Source: Cryptomeria japonica
Taxonomy: Eukaryota > Streptophyta > Pinopsida > Cupressales > Cupressaceae
Length of the DNA: 64,000 bases
Assembly (NCBI RefSeq): GCF_030272615.1
Contig: NC_081408.1
Span: 768,351,830-768,415,829, forward strand
Direction: 5' to 3'
Every line of letters starts with the position of its first letter. Position 1 is the stretch's first letter. The notes beneath the pieces were generated by a model. It saw only the letters and a program-made list of their open reading frames with translations, was not told the DNA's origin and ran no database searches. The position numbers and the translations under genes are program-made. This document shows positions 23,250 to 33,615 of this stretch, one piece after another.

Positions 23250-24737
23250 TGTTAGTAAGATGAGAGGGGGGGTGAATCATATAAACTCACAATACAATAT
23301 ATTTATCAGATTCAACCTTGGTAGCCTTTACTTGATATGCAACTATGACTGTAATTCATTCAAACTCATAAATTGATAAACTTAAAACATCACAACACAT
23401 TTAACACCAGATTTAATGTGGAACCCAAATAGGGAAAAACCACTGTGTAATTTCGGACCCACTAAGAAATATACCCTTCTAGAGTATGCTCGGTTAAAAG
23501 CCAATCCTATTACAGATTACATAAACACATTGCTAGATGTGACCCAGTTAAGGGATTTCCCTTAGATCTGTTAGAATCCTGCACTTTGTTAGAAGTGACC
23601 TTGTCAAAGGATTTCAAACACTCATTCAGAATGTTACCTTGCTAGAGGATTTACAATTAAGACTGTCAGGTCCACTCGGTTAAGAGATTTCCTGTCACTT
23701 ACAAAATAAAATAATAGTAATAAAATATATCTGCAACTTCACATCTGAAATGCTAAAGTAGACTCTATGTGCTCAAAATAATCTTGTTATAAGACTTATC
23801 TTGCTCCTTGCTGGGCTTCTCAATCCGTTCTTCAATCAAATCTTGAATCTTCTATGCTCGGTAATCACTTCTGCAGTATCACTGCTCTTTATATGTTGCC
23901 CTTATACATTGTTCATCAACAATTCCTTATTTATAAGCAATTCCTAACTGCTTAATCTCCTTGATCACATTTCCCATGATTAATCTTAGTCATCAGATCA
24001 ACAAACTTGACTAGATTCATTGAATCCTTCGATCTGAAAAATGTTTTATCTTGCCTAGGAACTTGTATTCCTTCCTTGGTACTTGTGCTAGGTTATGACC
24101 GTTCAATTTGCGTTGTAGATCTAACTCTTGTATTTTCATTGTCGTAGATCCTCAACAAAATTCTTGCACGACATACCAATCATTTATAAATTACTAGCTC
24201 ATTGGCATCCTTCATTTAATAATGCTTTTATTCATCCAATGCATTTTGTTACTGCTCGGTTGTTACTCGGTTAATACTGAACTTCACTCGGTAGATATTA
24301 TGTATTTGTCTCGGTATCTTTGCTAGCCACTTGGTAACTTCTTTCTTCTTTAACCAACAGTGATAACCTTGGTGTTTACCAACTGGTTCCTTGCTCCGTA
24401 AAATAGAACAGTATCAAACCTTTATATTCTCATATATAGGATATCAAAACAATCATAACAACAAAATCTCATCATTGTCTAACTCGGTAATAGTTGCCCA
24501 TTGAATAGCTTATTATTCCCCTTCATTTTGACATTCATTTTGTGTCATTTACCGACATTTTTATACTCATCAAAACATACTCTTTAAGATATGGCAACAT
24601 CATACTGAATCAGAAAATCAATTGCTTGACATTAATGACAAAATAATATTATTAAGACAGTAATCATCCTTTATCAGTTATATCCACAATCTCCAACAAC
24701 CTTCTCAATATCCTTATATCAACAATCTTATTGAAAT
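23250..24737 (-). repeat. Copia tandem LTR 3 (5' LTR of right copy, end trimmed)
   Basis: About 1,488 bp. It matches LTRs 1 and 2 up to ATTGAAAT, then runs straight into Gypsy D (TCCCACG), so the terminal GCCAACA and the target duplication were lost in a deletion of about 10 bp. Confidence 0.85.
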
Positions 24738-25029
24738 TCCCACGTAGAAATCTTGGTAGGAGTAGCTTTAAGTTGTTCAATTAGATCATACTCCTTGCTA
24801 AGAGTTGATATACGAGGTGCTTGTGGAAGAGTAGGTTGAGAGGGAGGAAGTGAAATAGGGATAGTTGGAGGAGGAATAGGTTGCCTATTGTTTCTTGTGT
24901 TGTAAGTATGAGCAATTGCATTATAACTATCTCTAGTAATTTTCTTAGCATACTTATAAGGGCTCTTAGTAGGATAACCTCCTTGCATGGTAATAACATG
25001 TTTCTTAGGAGTGCAAAAAGAATCATTAG
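24738..25029 (-). pseudogene. Gypsy D: linker fragment before the protease
   Basis: 86 open codons on the minus strand: QGGYPTKSPYKYAKKI, THTYNTR-like RNNRQP, a Pro-rich stretch, then EYDLIEQLKATPTKIS. The last motif (DLIEQL...P..IS) is typical of the region just before the protease in Tat-type Gypsy elements, and the protein resumes at 3734. On the other side it joins 33616, where the reading ends VVQGGYAK. It is flanked by two different insertions. Confidence 0.65.
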
Positions 25030-25825
25030 TGTAGTCACATAAATTTGTCCGTTTAATTAAACGAATATTTACTATTTATTCTAATATTAATCCACTAGCC
25101 AACAGTTAATTTAATTAACATTAAATTAAGTCATCCCCATCCTCTTCTGCTATTAACTAGATAAATTATCCAATTTATTTAATTAATTCATTAAATCACA
25201 CCTCTAAAACCAATTAAATGAATAAAACATATTTATTTAATTTGAACCCCTTTCCTCTTTTAAATAAATAAATAAATATTTATTTAAATCACCAAACTAC
25301 CCCCCCACTTGCACTTTCCTACAAATGCAAGTTGCACAAAATTAGTTGAAATAAAGTAATTTATTTTAATTAAAATCCTATTTTCCCTCACCCACCAAAC
25401 CCACTTGCTCACTAAACCCATTCTAGACTCTTCTAAACCATTCCTAATTAGCCTAATCCCATCCCCTAATTATTGTCACATTCCTAAGCAACTTGGAGTC
25501 ACTTCTCAAAGCCTCCAAAGTCTTTGATAAGCATTAAATGGCTTTATGTCTCCCACATGATAACCCCTAAAGTCTTCTAAGCCCTTAATGGTTCTTACAC
25601 AACCATTTATGGCTCTTACATAACCATTAATGGTTAACTCAACTCACCCACATGATTAGAGACTTTACCTCTAACTCAACACCCATTTAACTCATGTGTC
25701 TCCTCAAGCATTCATTGCTTTGACCATGGTTATTCCCACTAACTCTTGCACAAGAGTTTATCCATTGGATAAAAGCTTTATTCATTGGATAAAGGCTTTA
25801 TTCATTCAACCCAACCTAAACCTTT

Positions 25826-26130
25826 TGTTAGAATATTTAATCTTTACTTAGCTTAGGTTTATTTGTATTTAGTTTAGGATATTCCTTTGGAATTCCTACA
25901 TGTAATTTGTCCTCTAGTACATGTGTGAGGACAAGTCATTTCTTTTATTTTCCTTTATTAAGGAATATTAGATTTCCTCCATAAGAGGATGTGGACACAT
26001 GGCACACACATTTTATGAATGGTGGCATTCATAGATTTGGGAGTTACTTTGTAACTCCTCTCCTCATCTCTATTTAAGAGATGTCTCCTCTCTCATTTCT
26101 TCTTAATGACAATATTGTAAAGAGCTTTTT

Positions 26131-26175
<45 letters not shown>

Positions 26176-26364
26176 AGGCATTGCCTCATTCATAATATCA
26201 CAAGGGGTTTTTCTTTGCTTTTCCCCTTTCAAAAGTTCTTGTGCCTCCTTCTTCACATTTGGGTGATTGCTCCAAGGTTTTTGCTTTTCTCTTGGTAACA
26301 TTTACTTCATCAATAAACTTTCTTGGATTTTATTTTTCTTTCCTTGCTCTTGTATTTCCTTTCA
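25826..26364 (+). repeat. 5' LTR of H
   Basis: 539 bp, TGTTAGAATATT...TTTCA. TATTTAA at 26071 is the likely TATA box. A (TC)n run of about 20 units lies at 26131-26170; the 3' LTR has about 8, which accounts for most of the 22-bp length difference. Confidence 0.9.
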
Positions 26365-26376
26365 TGGTATCAGAGC
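26365..26376 (+). other. Primer binding site of H
   Basis: TGGTATCAGAGC, exact initiator-Met tRNA type, directly after the LTR end. Confidence 0.9.
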
Positions 26377-26604
26377 AAGTTTCTAATCCTTGTTTTAAGT
26401 TGACATTGATGAAGGTTACCATTCTGTGGAGTTCACCTTGTTGGAGGCATTCTTGAGAGGAGAAGAAGTTCTTTTTCTAATATTTTCTATTGTGCAAGTT
26501 TTGGTTTCAGATTTTAACTTTTTTTCAAACTTGTTAACAAGTTTGCCTGTAGGTTTAATCTTCTATTCTAGTTTTTTTTTATTAAAAAAAAAAAAAAAAA
26601 AGGG

Positions 26605-26839
26605 CTTTGGAAGGCTTGCCGCCAAAGTTTCTTCTTTCTGGTTTAAATTTGTGTCTTTGGAAGGCTTGCCGCCAAAGTTTCTGGTTTTTTTTTAGTGTGA
26701 ATAGTTTGGAAGGTTTACCGCCAAACTCAGCCTCCTTAATCTATTTGGTCGGCTTGCTGCCAAATTTGATTTATTATTACATTGCATTCTCTATTTCTTC
26801 TAGTTTGAGTTTTGGTTTTGGAAGGCTTGCCACCAAAAC
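26605..26839 (+). repeat. Five-copy hairpin array in the leader of H
   Basis: Five 23-25-nt units (26605-26627, 26655-26677, 26704-26726, 26743-26765, 26815-26839), spaced 39-72 nt start to start. Each has an outer stem of the type CTTTGG/CCAAAG and an inner GG-CTTG-CC hairpin. Unit 3 changes both sides of the outer pair (G...C) and of the loop-closing pair (TTTA for CTTG); unit 4 has A...T; unit 5 lengthens the stem to GTTTTGG/CCAAAAC. The paired changes point to RNA structure in the genomic transcript. The role (packaging, dimerisation, translation) is unknown. Confidence 0.75.
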
Positions 26840-27259
26840 TTTAACATCATTAAGTTGTATCTTTGTTTTGTTTATAGGTTTTTAAAAAAAAAAAATCTCA
26901 ATAAATTCTATGATATGATTGTTTTGCTAAGTTCTCATAATTTGTTTCTTTGAGAGGAAAGATTTAAGTTTTTAATAGTTGTTCTTATCAGAATAACCAT
27001 AATCTTTAGCTTTGATATCTGTGTATTCTTATATCTCCATTATATTTTACCTCTTTTGTTTATATTTTTATTACAGATCTAATTTGTATCTTTCTCTCCT
27101 TGCATTTTGTTCTCTTTACATATCAGCCTTGATTTTGGCATATTTTGTTTGCTCAAGTTTATTCTCAAAGGAGCAAATGACACAATAGGTGGTCTGGGTT
27201 TCGATTCTCTATATATATCATACCAAATCTACTCTTACAGTCATAGGGTTTTTTAGTGA

Positions 27260-27276
27260 GAGAGGCTCGAACTCTC
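27260..27276 (-). other. tRNA T-arm-like hairpin (possible SINE or tRNA remnant)
   Basis: Minus strand GAGAG-TTCGAGC-CTCTC: a 5-bp stem and 7-nt loop as in a tRNA T-arm, matching a pol III B box (GTTCGANNC). A weak A-box-like TGGCGCATACC lies upstream near 27305. No full cloverleaf was found, so this is only suggestive. Confidence 0.3.
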
Positions 27277-27347
27277 AACCTCAAGTTTCGGTAAGGTTGG
27301 TATGCGCCATTTCCACAAGCTTAAGAATCACTACTTTTGCCCCATCG

Positions 27348-27674
27348 TTAATATCGACAAGCTTTGGTCTCTTGTCCCCGAGCAACCTTGGATTCTAACT
27401 GCTTCGCATATGTTGATAGAGCTTGATATTCTCTCTCAATAGACAAGTTAGTAATCGAAGAAACACTTTCCTCCATCCCACTGCCAATGTTCTGGAGCCC
27501 TGCATGTGGGTTTGAGTTCCTAGGCTCACTGACTGTAGAACCCTTCCTATCTGCTGCCTTCTTTAGCCGAATCTCTTCCAACCTTTTTCGGCCGAGAGAA
27601 GCGTGATGAGCTTGCATTTTCTTTTCCAATCTTTTGTTTAAACGTCTCCCTGTGGTCTCTGCACTGTAAATTCC
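27348..27674 (-). pseudogene. Antisense captured fragment, probable host exon
   Basis: Within the leader of H, the minus strand has about 109 open codons with host-like composition (GRRLNKRLEKKMQAHHASLG, LGRKRLEEIRLKKAADRK, then [20 protein letters not shown]). It begins right after TTTCTTGCAG, a good splice acceptor, as if an exon and part of an intron had been taken up. The text is unlike any retroelement protein here. I do not recognise the parent gene. The final residues before the TAA may lie beyond the captured exon. It could also be a chance frame, but the length in this AT-rich leader and the acceptor argue against that. Confidence 0.45.
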
Positions 27675-27742
27675 CTGCAAGAAATTATTTGTTTAAACGT
27701 CTCCCTGTGGTCTCTGCACTGTTTAAATGTCTCCCTGTGGTG
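27636..27742. repeat. Short direct repeats at the edge of the captured fragment
   Basis: GTTTAAACGTCTCCCTGTGG and the following TCTCTGCACTGT occur at 27636 and 27691, with a third partial copy (GTTTAAATGTC) at 27721. They duplicate the start of the captured exon. The stretch 27743-28279 that follows is AT-rich and without a gene. Confidence 0.75.
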
Positions 27743-28279
27743 CTCACATTTCTTTTCCAATCATTTTATTAGCAACTTTCTCTACCTGTCATAACGTCTT
27801 TTTTCTGAAACTATCATTACTCTTCTTCATACGTTTACTTTCCTTTAGTTTAGTTAATATCAAAGTTTAAAAGTTTGAATTCATTCTTAATGCTTCACGT
27901 ATAAAAAAAGTTTAAAAAGTAAGTTTTTAACATATAAAAAGTTTTTAAATATTCATGCATAATAATGTTCAGCTTATATTCAAACTTAAAAAAAGTTTAT
28001 AAAGATTTTTTAAAAGTTTTTGAATATATAAAGATTTTTAATTAAGTTAAATTATAAATAGTTTTGATTAAACTTTTAAAGTTTGTGATATTTTTGTTAT
28101 AAAGTTTGTTTTATTAAAAGAAAATTTAACTTTAAATTTATTATTAAAAAATTAAAAATAACATTTCTTGATAATTTTATTTTATTATTCAAATTTGGTT
28201 TATTTTTTAATCAAGGAGGTTTATTTTAAAAGGGGGTAATTTTTATTTCTAATCATAATTTGTCCTTTATTTTGCTATC

Positions 28280-28902
28280 ATGTCTACATTAATTCCGGAA
28301 ATTAAATTAAATAGTTCTAATTATCATTCATGGAAAACACATATTTCTTTTATTTTTCGTTTCAAGCATCTTTTGAATGTTGCAACTGATAAAACCTTTG
28401 AGCCCCCTACAACTGCTCCTCAAGCCGACCAAGATAGATGGAAGGCTCAAAATGAGGAAGCACTTGGTTTAATTGGTATTTCAATGGTTCCTGATTTGTA
28501 TGTTTTAATTGGAAATTGTACAAAAGCGCATGAAGCTTGGGAAATTTTAAAAACAACTTATGATAGCTCCAATGAATCCCGAAAAATTCAACTTCAAGAT
28601 CAACTTGAATATCTAAGGTATACGGATTTTAAAACTATGGATGAATTCTTATTAAAGTTTGATTCTGTTAATAGTCAATTAACTGGTTTAGGAGTTACTC
28701 TAGCTGATTTACGTTTAATTCATCTTATTCTTAAAAAATGTCTTCCTCGTCAATTTCAACAATTTATTACGAATATTCATGCTCAACTTGCTATCCCTAG
28801 CTTAGCTACTCAATTAACTTATGATATTTTTCGTAATTTATTGCGTCAAGAGGAAGCTAAATTAATTCAATTTGGTACTCTTAAAAGTAGTGAACATCTT
28901 TT
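28280..28902 (+). CDS. Copia H Gag, N-terminal capsid part
   Basis: The ATG at 28280 starts MSTLIPEIKLNSSNYHSWK, the usual Copia Gag opening (L-N..NY..W). The body includes AHEAWEILKTTYDSSNESRK and LEYLRYTDFKTMDEFLLKF, i.e. the UBN2/retrotran_gag fold, and LRLIHLILKKCLPRQFQQF. It would form virus-like particles in the cytoplasm. About residue 205 the frame ends its useful part and the protein continues in the frame starting at 28903, which needs either a one-base loss or a -1 shift. The frame's further 90 codons after 28902 are an Ile-rich shadow of the AAT/CAT repeat. Confidence 0.85.
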
Positions 28903-31900
28903 ATGTCTAAAAATCAAAATCATAATAATAATTTTAGATCCAATAATAATAATCATAATCATAATCATAATAATAATCATAATAATAATCACAAATCTTC
29001 TAATTATCAATCTCATTTTAAATCCTATCATAACAATTCTCATAATAATAATCATAATAATACGTACAATAATCAAAGGAATAATTCTCAAACAAGACCC
29101 CATTGCACATATTGTGGGAAAGATGGACATATTACTAATAATTGTTTTAAGAAACAAAATGGTAAAAAGCCCATGAATCAAAATAATCAAAATAATCAAC
29201 ATAAACCTCATTATAAGAAAGGTAATAATAATGGTAATTCATCTCGTCATGCATTTACATGTACTTATAATGTTTCTCAACCACTTGAGTGGATTATTGA
29301 TTTTGGTGCATCTCAACATGTTACTTCTCATAAAGAAAGTTTTGAATCTTTGCATCCCGATACTTCTAATATTCCTGTTCAATTAGCTAATAATCATAGT
29401 TGTAAAGTTGAAGCTATTGGTGATGTGAATGTTCCTAATGGGAAATTACATGATGTTCTTTATGTTCTTGAATTAAAATCAAATTTGATTTCAGTTCCTA
29501 AACTTTGTCAAGATTATAAGATTAACTTTTATAGGGGTATATGTTATATCATTGATCCAAACACTAATCATGTTATTGCTACTGCTAAAATGGATAGTGA
29601 TAACTTATTCAAGTTCTATGAATTTGCTCCTCCAAAGTATTCTTTGCTTACTACTGTTGATTTTACTATATGGCATAAAAGACTTGGCCATCTCAATTCT
29701 GATTATATTTCATTGATGCAAAAAGCAAATATGGTTGATGGATTGCCTAGTATTGTTCCTTCTCAAATTGTTTGCAATGGTTGCATGAGTGGTAAGATGC
29801 ATAGCGAACCCTTTCCTCATGGTCAATCTTGGAGGGCATACACTAAATTGCATCTAGTTCATAGTGATCTCTTGGGTCCCATGGAGAATCCCTCCATCCA
29901 AGGTTCAAGGTATGCACTTACCTTTGTTGATGATTTTTCAAGGAGAACATGGATATATTTCCTTCATAGTAAGGATCAAGTGCTTGATGTGTTTATTGAA
30001 TTTCATATGTTTGTAGAAAGGCAATCTGGTTCTAAAATTAAGATTCTTCGTACTGACAATGGAAGAGAATATGTCAATAATGCATTTAATGCTTATTTGA
30101 AATCGTTTGGAATTAAACATGAGCTTACTGTTCCTTATACACCACAACAAAATGGTGTGGCAGAATGGAAGCATAGGACAATTGTTGAAATGGCTAGATG
30201 TTTATTGCATGCAAAAAATATGGATTACAAGTTTTGGGCTGAAGCTATGGCTTGTGCAACTTATTTAATTAATAGAACACCTACCAAAGCCTTAAAGGAT
30301 AAAACTCCTGAAGAAGCTTGGTCTGGTAGAAAGCCTAATTTGCAAAATTTAAGAATTTTTGGTTCCATAGCTTATGTTCTCAAACCTAAGGAGAAAAGAA
30401 AAAAATTAGATGCTAAATCTTCTCCTTTTATTTTTGTTGGTTATGATGAAAATACTAAAGGTTATCGAGTTTACAATCCTATTACTAACAAGGTAAAAGT
30501 TGCAAGAGATGTTTGTATTGCAGAAAAAGGCATTCATGATTGTTCTAAAGTAGAGGATGATGAACTTGCTCAAAGTAAAGTTGTGCTTGTGGAGGACCAA
30601 CCTCCTTCTCTTAACCCTACTCCTAATGCATCTCTTTCTATTCCTTCTAGTGATAGTGATGATGATAATAATAACTCTACTCCTCATGACTCTTCTTCTA
30701 GTGATGAATCCATTACTTCTAAAAGAAGACCTAAATGGTTTAAATCTTTAATTCAAGATAGTGATGAATACTTAGCTAGAATGGATAGACTTCAAGCTAG
30801 AAGAGTTAATTATTGTAATTATGCTTTAATGACTACTATTATGAATTCTAATGATCCTAAAAAATTTGATCAAGCTAAAAATCAACCACATTGGCAAAAA
30901 GCAATGAAGGAAGAATATGATACTTTAACTTCTAACCAAACTTGGGATTTAGTTCCCTTGCCTCATGGTAAAAATCTTGTTTCTTGCAAGTGGCTTTATA
31001 AAACTAAATTGAATGCTAATAATCAAGTTAGTAAATTTAAAGCTAGATTAGTTGCTAGAGGTTTTTCTCAAATTGAAGGCTTAGATTATACTGAAACTTT
31101 TGCTCCTGTTGCTAAAATGCCTACAATTAAACTTGTGCTTGCTTTAGCTTCTAGAATGAATTGGCCTATTCACCAAATGGATGTTAAAAGTGCTTTTCTT
31201 AATGGTGATTTACATGAGGAAATTTATATGTCTCAACCTCCTGGTTTTATTAAAGAAGGTAATGCACACTTAGTTTGTAAATTAAAGAAATCAATTTATG
31301 GATTAAAGCAATCTCCTAGGGAGTGGTATTCAAAGATTAATGCATTCTTCCTTTCTCAAGGCTTTATTAGAAGTAAAAATGATCCTAACTTGTATATTAA
31401 ACATAGTGAAGATGATATTATAATTATTATCTTGTATGTAGATGATTTGATTCTTACTTCAAGTTCCAATACTTTGATTTCTGATATTAAGTTTCAACTT
31501 AATCAAAAATTTCAAATGACTGATTTAGGTCTTTTACATTATTTCTTAGGAATGCAAATTTGGCAAACCTCTAAAGGAATTTTCTTATCTCAAAGTAAAT
31601 ATGCTCAAGATCTTATAGATAAGTTTAACATGAATGATGCTCACCATGTTTCAATTCCTATTGAATTAGGCACTAAGTTAATGCTTGATATGCAAACTCC
31701 TCTTGTTGATCCTACTTTGTATAGACAATTAGTTGGAAGTTTAAATTATTTAACTCTTACTAGGCCAGATATTGCTTATAGTGTTGGTTTGGTTTCAAGA
31801 TTCATGTCTAAACCTCAACAAACACACTTTAAAGTTGCTAAAAGAATTTTAAGATATATTAAAGGAACTATTAATGTAGGTTTGTTTTATGATGCAAATT

Positions 31901-31985
31901 TTGATTTTACTTTAAAAGGTTTTACTATTTCCGATCTAGGTGGAGATCCCAATGATGGGAAATCTACTTGTGGTTATTGTTTTTT
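28903..31985 (+). CDS. Copia H Gag-Pol: zinc knuckle, protease, integrase, reverse transcriptase
   Basis: Open for 1,049 codons (to 32052; after 31985 out of frame). Residues 1-66 are Asn/His-rich, coded by AAT/CAT repeats; CCHC knuckle at 68-81 (CTYCGKDGHITNNC); protease at 133, D-F-G-A where D-S-G-A is usual; integrase with HHCC region (HKRLGHLN) and catalytic D322 (HSDLLGP), D385 (RTDNGRE), E421 (GVAEWKHR), an exact DD35E spacing; RT with [11 protein letters not shown] and YVDD at 845-848. The D-F-G change probably kills the protease. Otherwise all catalytic residues seen are intact. Confidence 0.95.
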
Positions 31986-32413
31986 TTGTTGGTTCAGGAG
32001 CAATTTCTTGGAAAATCAAAAAGCAACAATCTACCTGTCTTGGATCCACTGAAGCTGAGTACAAAGGATGCACTAATGCTTCCAAAGAAGTCTTGGGGCT
32101 TAGAAGACTACTTGAAGATTTGGGTCTACCTCAACACAAACCAACTCAATTGTATTGTGACAACCAAAGTGCCATTGCCTTGGCTAAAAATCTAGTTTTC
32201 CATGCAAGGACAAAACACATTGCTCTCCAACACCACTTTATTAGAGAAAAAATTGAAGACAAGCAAGTTTCACTCCTCTATTCCAAGGGGGAAGACCAAG
32301 TTGCAGATATTTTGACCAAGCCACTTTGTACAGAAAAGTTCCAATTTCATTGTAAAAATCTTGGATTACAACCCATTGAAGGGTTTGATGTAAGCTCCCC
32401 AAGTAAAGCTTAA
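31986..32413 (+). pseudogene. Copia H RNase H (out of frame by one T)
   Basis: Motifs SWKIKKQQSTCLGSTEAEYK, LYCDNQSAIAL, HARTKHIALQHHFI and DQVADILTKPL are present and open to the TAA at 32413. The frame differs from the main ORF because a run of T at about 31980-31987 holds eight bases where seven would keep the frame. The first RNase H motif, just upstream, is also degraded (ISDLGGDPNDGKST). Confidence 0.9.
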
Positions 32414-32420
32414 GGGGGGG
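32412..32420 (+). other. Polypurine tract of H
   Basis: AAGGGGGGG directly before the 3' LTR, overlapping the stop region of RNase H. Confidence 0.85.
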
Positions 32421-32937
32421 TGTTAGAATATTTAATCTTTACTTAGCTTAGGTTTATTTGTATTTAGTTTAGGATATTCCTTTGGAATTCCTACATGTAA
32501 TTTGTCCTCTAGTACATGTGTGAGGACAAGTCGTTTCTTTTATTTTCCTTTATTAAGGAATATTAGATTTCCTCCATAAGAGGATGTGGACACATGGCAC
32601 ACACATTTTATGAATGGTGGCATTCATAGATTTGGGAGTTACTTTGTAACTCCTCTCCTCATCTCTATTTAAGAGATGTCTCCTCTCTCATTTCTTCTTA
32701 ATGACAATATTGTAAAGAGCTTCTTGCTCTCTCTCTCTCTCTCATTTTAGGCATTGCCTCATTCATAATATCACAAGGGGTTTTTCTTTGCTTTTCCCCT
32801 TTCAAAAGTTCTTGTGCCTCCTTCTTCACATTTGGGTGATTGCTCCAAGGTTTTTTCTTTTCTCTTGGTAACATTTACTTCATTAATAAACTTTCTTGGA
32901 TTTTATTTTTCTTTCCTTGCTCTTGTATTTCCTTTCA
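32421..32937 (+). repeat. 3' LTR of H
   Basis: 517 bp, same ends as the 5' LTR; about four substitutions (for example AGTCATTTC versus AGTCGTTTC) and a shorter CT run. Confidence 0.9.
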
Positions 32938-33615
32938 CCTTTACTCCTAAGGTAACCTTCAAGTCATCTCAAGCATTTAATGTTTATTCCCTCTCCTCTT
33001 AAGCCATCTCATGTTGACATTTATCATCCTGGGATTGGGTTGAAAGCCCTCACATGGATCATAAACCGATCAATACCGACCCTTGCTAAGATTACTCAAT
33101 TGTGGCCATCCATTGCTCCATTTTTCCTATAAATAGAGCTCATTCCTTCATAATCGAGATCCAGAAATCTTGTATGCATCTAAACTATAGTGAATTTTAA
33201 AGAGCATTTAGGAATATAATCTATTAATGTTATTTTGGTTAAAATTAACATTAGTTAATTAAATAACCTCTCATATTTAGCTTTGTTTACACTTGCATGG
33301 CCATAGTTAATAATTTTCAATCTTGAATCTCCATAAGACATCCAGAATAGTGCAAAAATCTATTGAGAGCTACACTCATTTGGAACTTGGAGAGGAGAGG
33401 AACAAGGGAGGAGAAGCTACAAGCATGTTGGAGGGTGTTTGGAGGTGTCTCATTGCATTCTTTCGTTTAGTTAAGCTTTCCATTTTGTGCTTTGTATCTC
33501 TCTTGATATGCTTACTTAGGATAATCTTTTGTTTGTGTTTTCTGACACTAACACTAACATTTGAATTGTTTCTTGTTGTTGTGTGTCTTTCTAACATCCT
33601 TTTTGCAGAGCATCA

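Larger units (their letters stand above)
3735..24737 (-). mobile_element. Tandem pair of Copia elements sharing a middle LTR
   Basis: Three LTRs in the same orientation (3735-5234, 17114-18612, 23250-24737) bracket two Copia bodies of the same family. Only the outer ends touch Gypsy D sequence; the middle LTR has a primer site of the left copy on one side and the polypurine tract of the right copy on the other. This is the product expected from unequal recombination between LTRs. The left body is enlarged by solo LTR S1 (6535-8345) and unit G (11317-16679). The rightmost LTR lacks its last bases, so the target duplication is not readable. Confidence 0.85.
25826..32937 (+). mobile_element. Copia element H: young, nearly complete
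   Basis: 7,112 bp with 5' LTR, initiator-Met primer site, a long 1.9-kb leader, gag, pol, polypurine tract, 3' LTR and the perfect 5-bp duplication CCTTT (25821-25825, 32938-32942). The LTRs differ by about four substitutions and the length of a CT repeat, so insertion is recent. It is disabled only by two frame breaks and a protease substitution. It entered solo LTR S2. Confidence 0.9.
25030..33615 (+). mobile_element. Solo LTR S2, split by Copia H
   Basis: Halves 25030-25825 and 32938-33615 make one LTR of about 1.47 kb of the S1 family: starts TGTAGTCACATAAAT, ends GCATCA, TATAAATA at 33128. The flanking duplication is ATTAG/TTTAG (25025-25029, 33616-33620, one mismatch). It inserted in Gypsy D and was itself cut by H. 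It lacks the expanded minisatellite of S1. Confidence 0.75.

Noticed and set aside
26105-26170. CT repeat frame (poly Leu/Ser or Arg/Glu) as coding
   Set aside because: It is a dinucleotide microsatellite in the H LTR and varies in length between the two LTRs.
26577-26600. Poly-A run as a retrogene tail
   Set aside because: It lies inside the H leader between the primer site and the hairpin array with no retrogene upstream.
28890-28910. Programmed -1 frameshift between H gag and pol
   Set aside because: The frames are related by -1, but no good slippery heptamer is in the overlap, and Copia elements usually have one frame; a one-base deletion is simpler.
29000-29176. Ile-rich extension of the H gag frame and the antisense Ile-rich frame
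   Set aside because: Both are other-frame readings of the AAT/CAT repeat.
31975-31990. Programmed shift at the eight-T run before RNase H of H
   Set aside because: It lies inside a conserved domain; a single T insertion in a homopolymer explains it.
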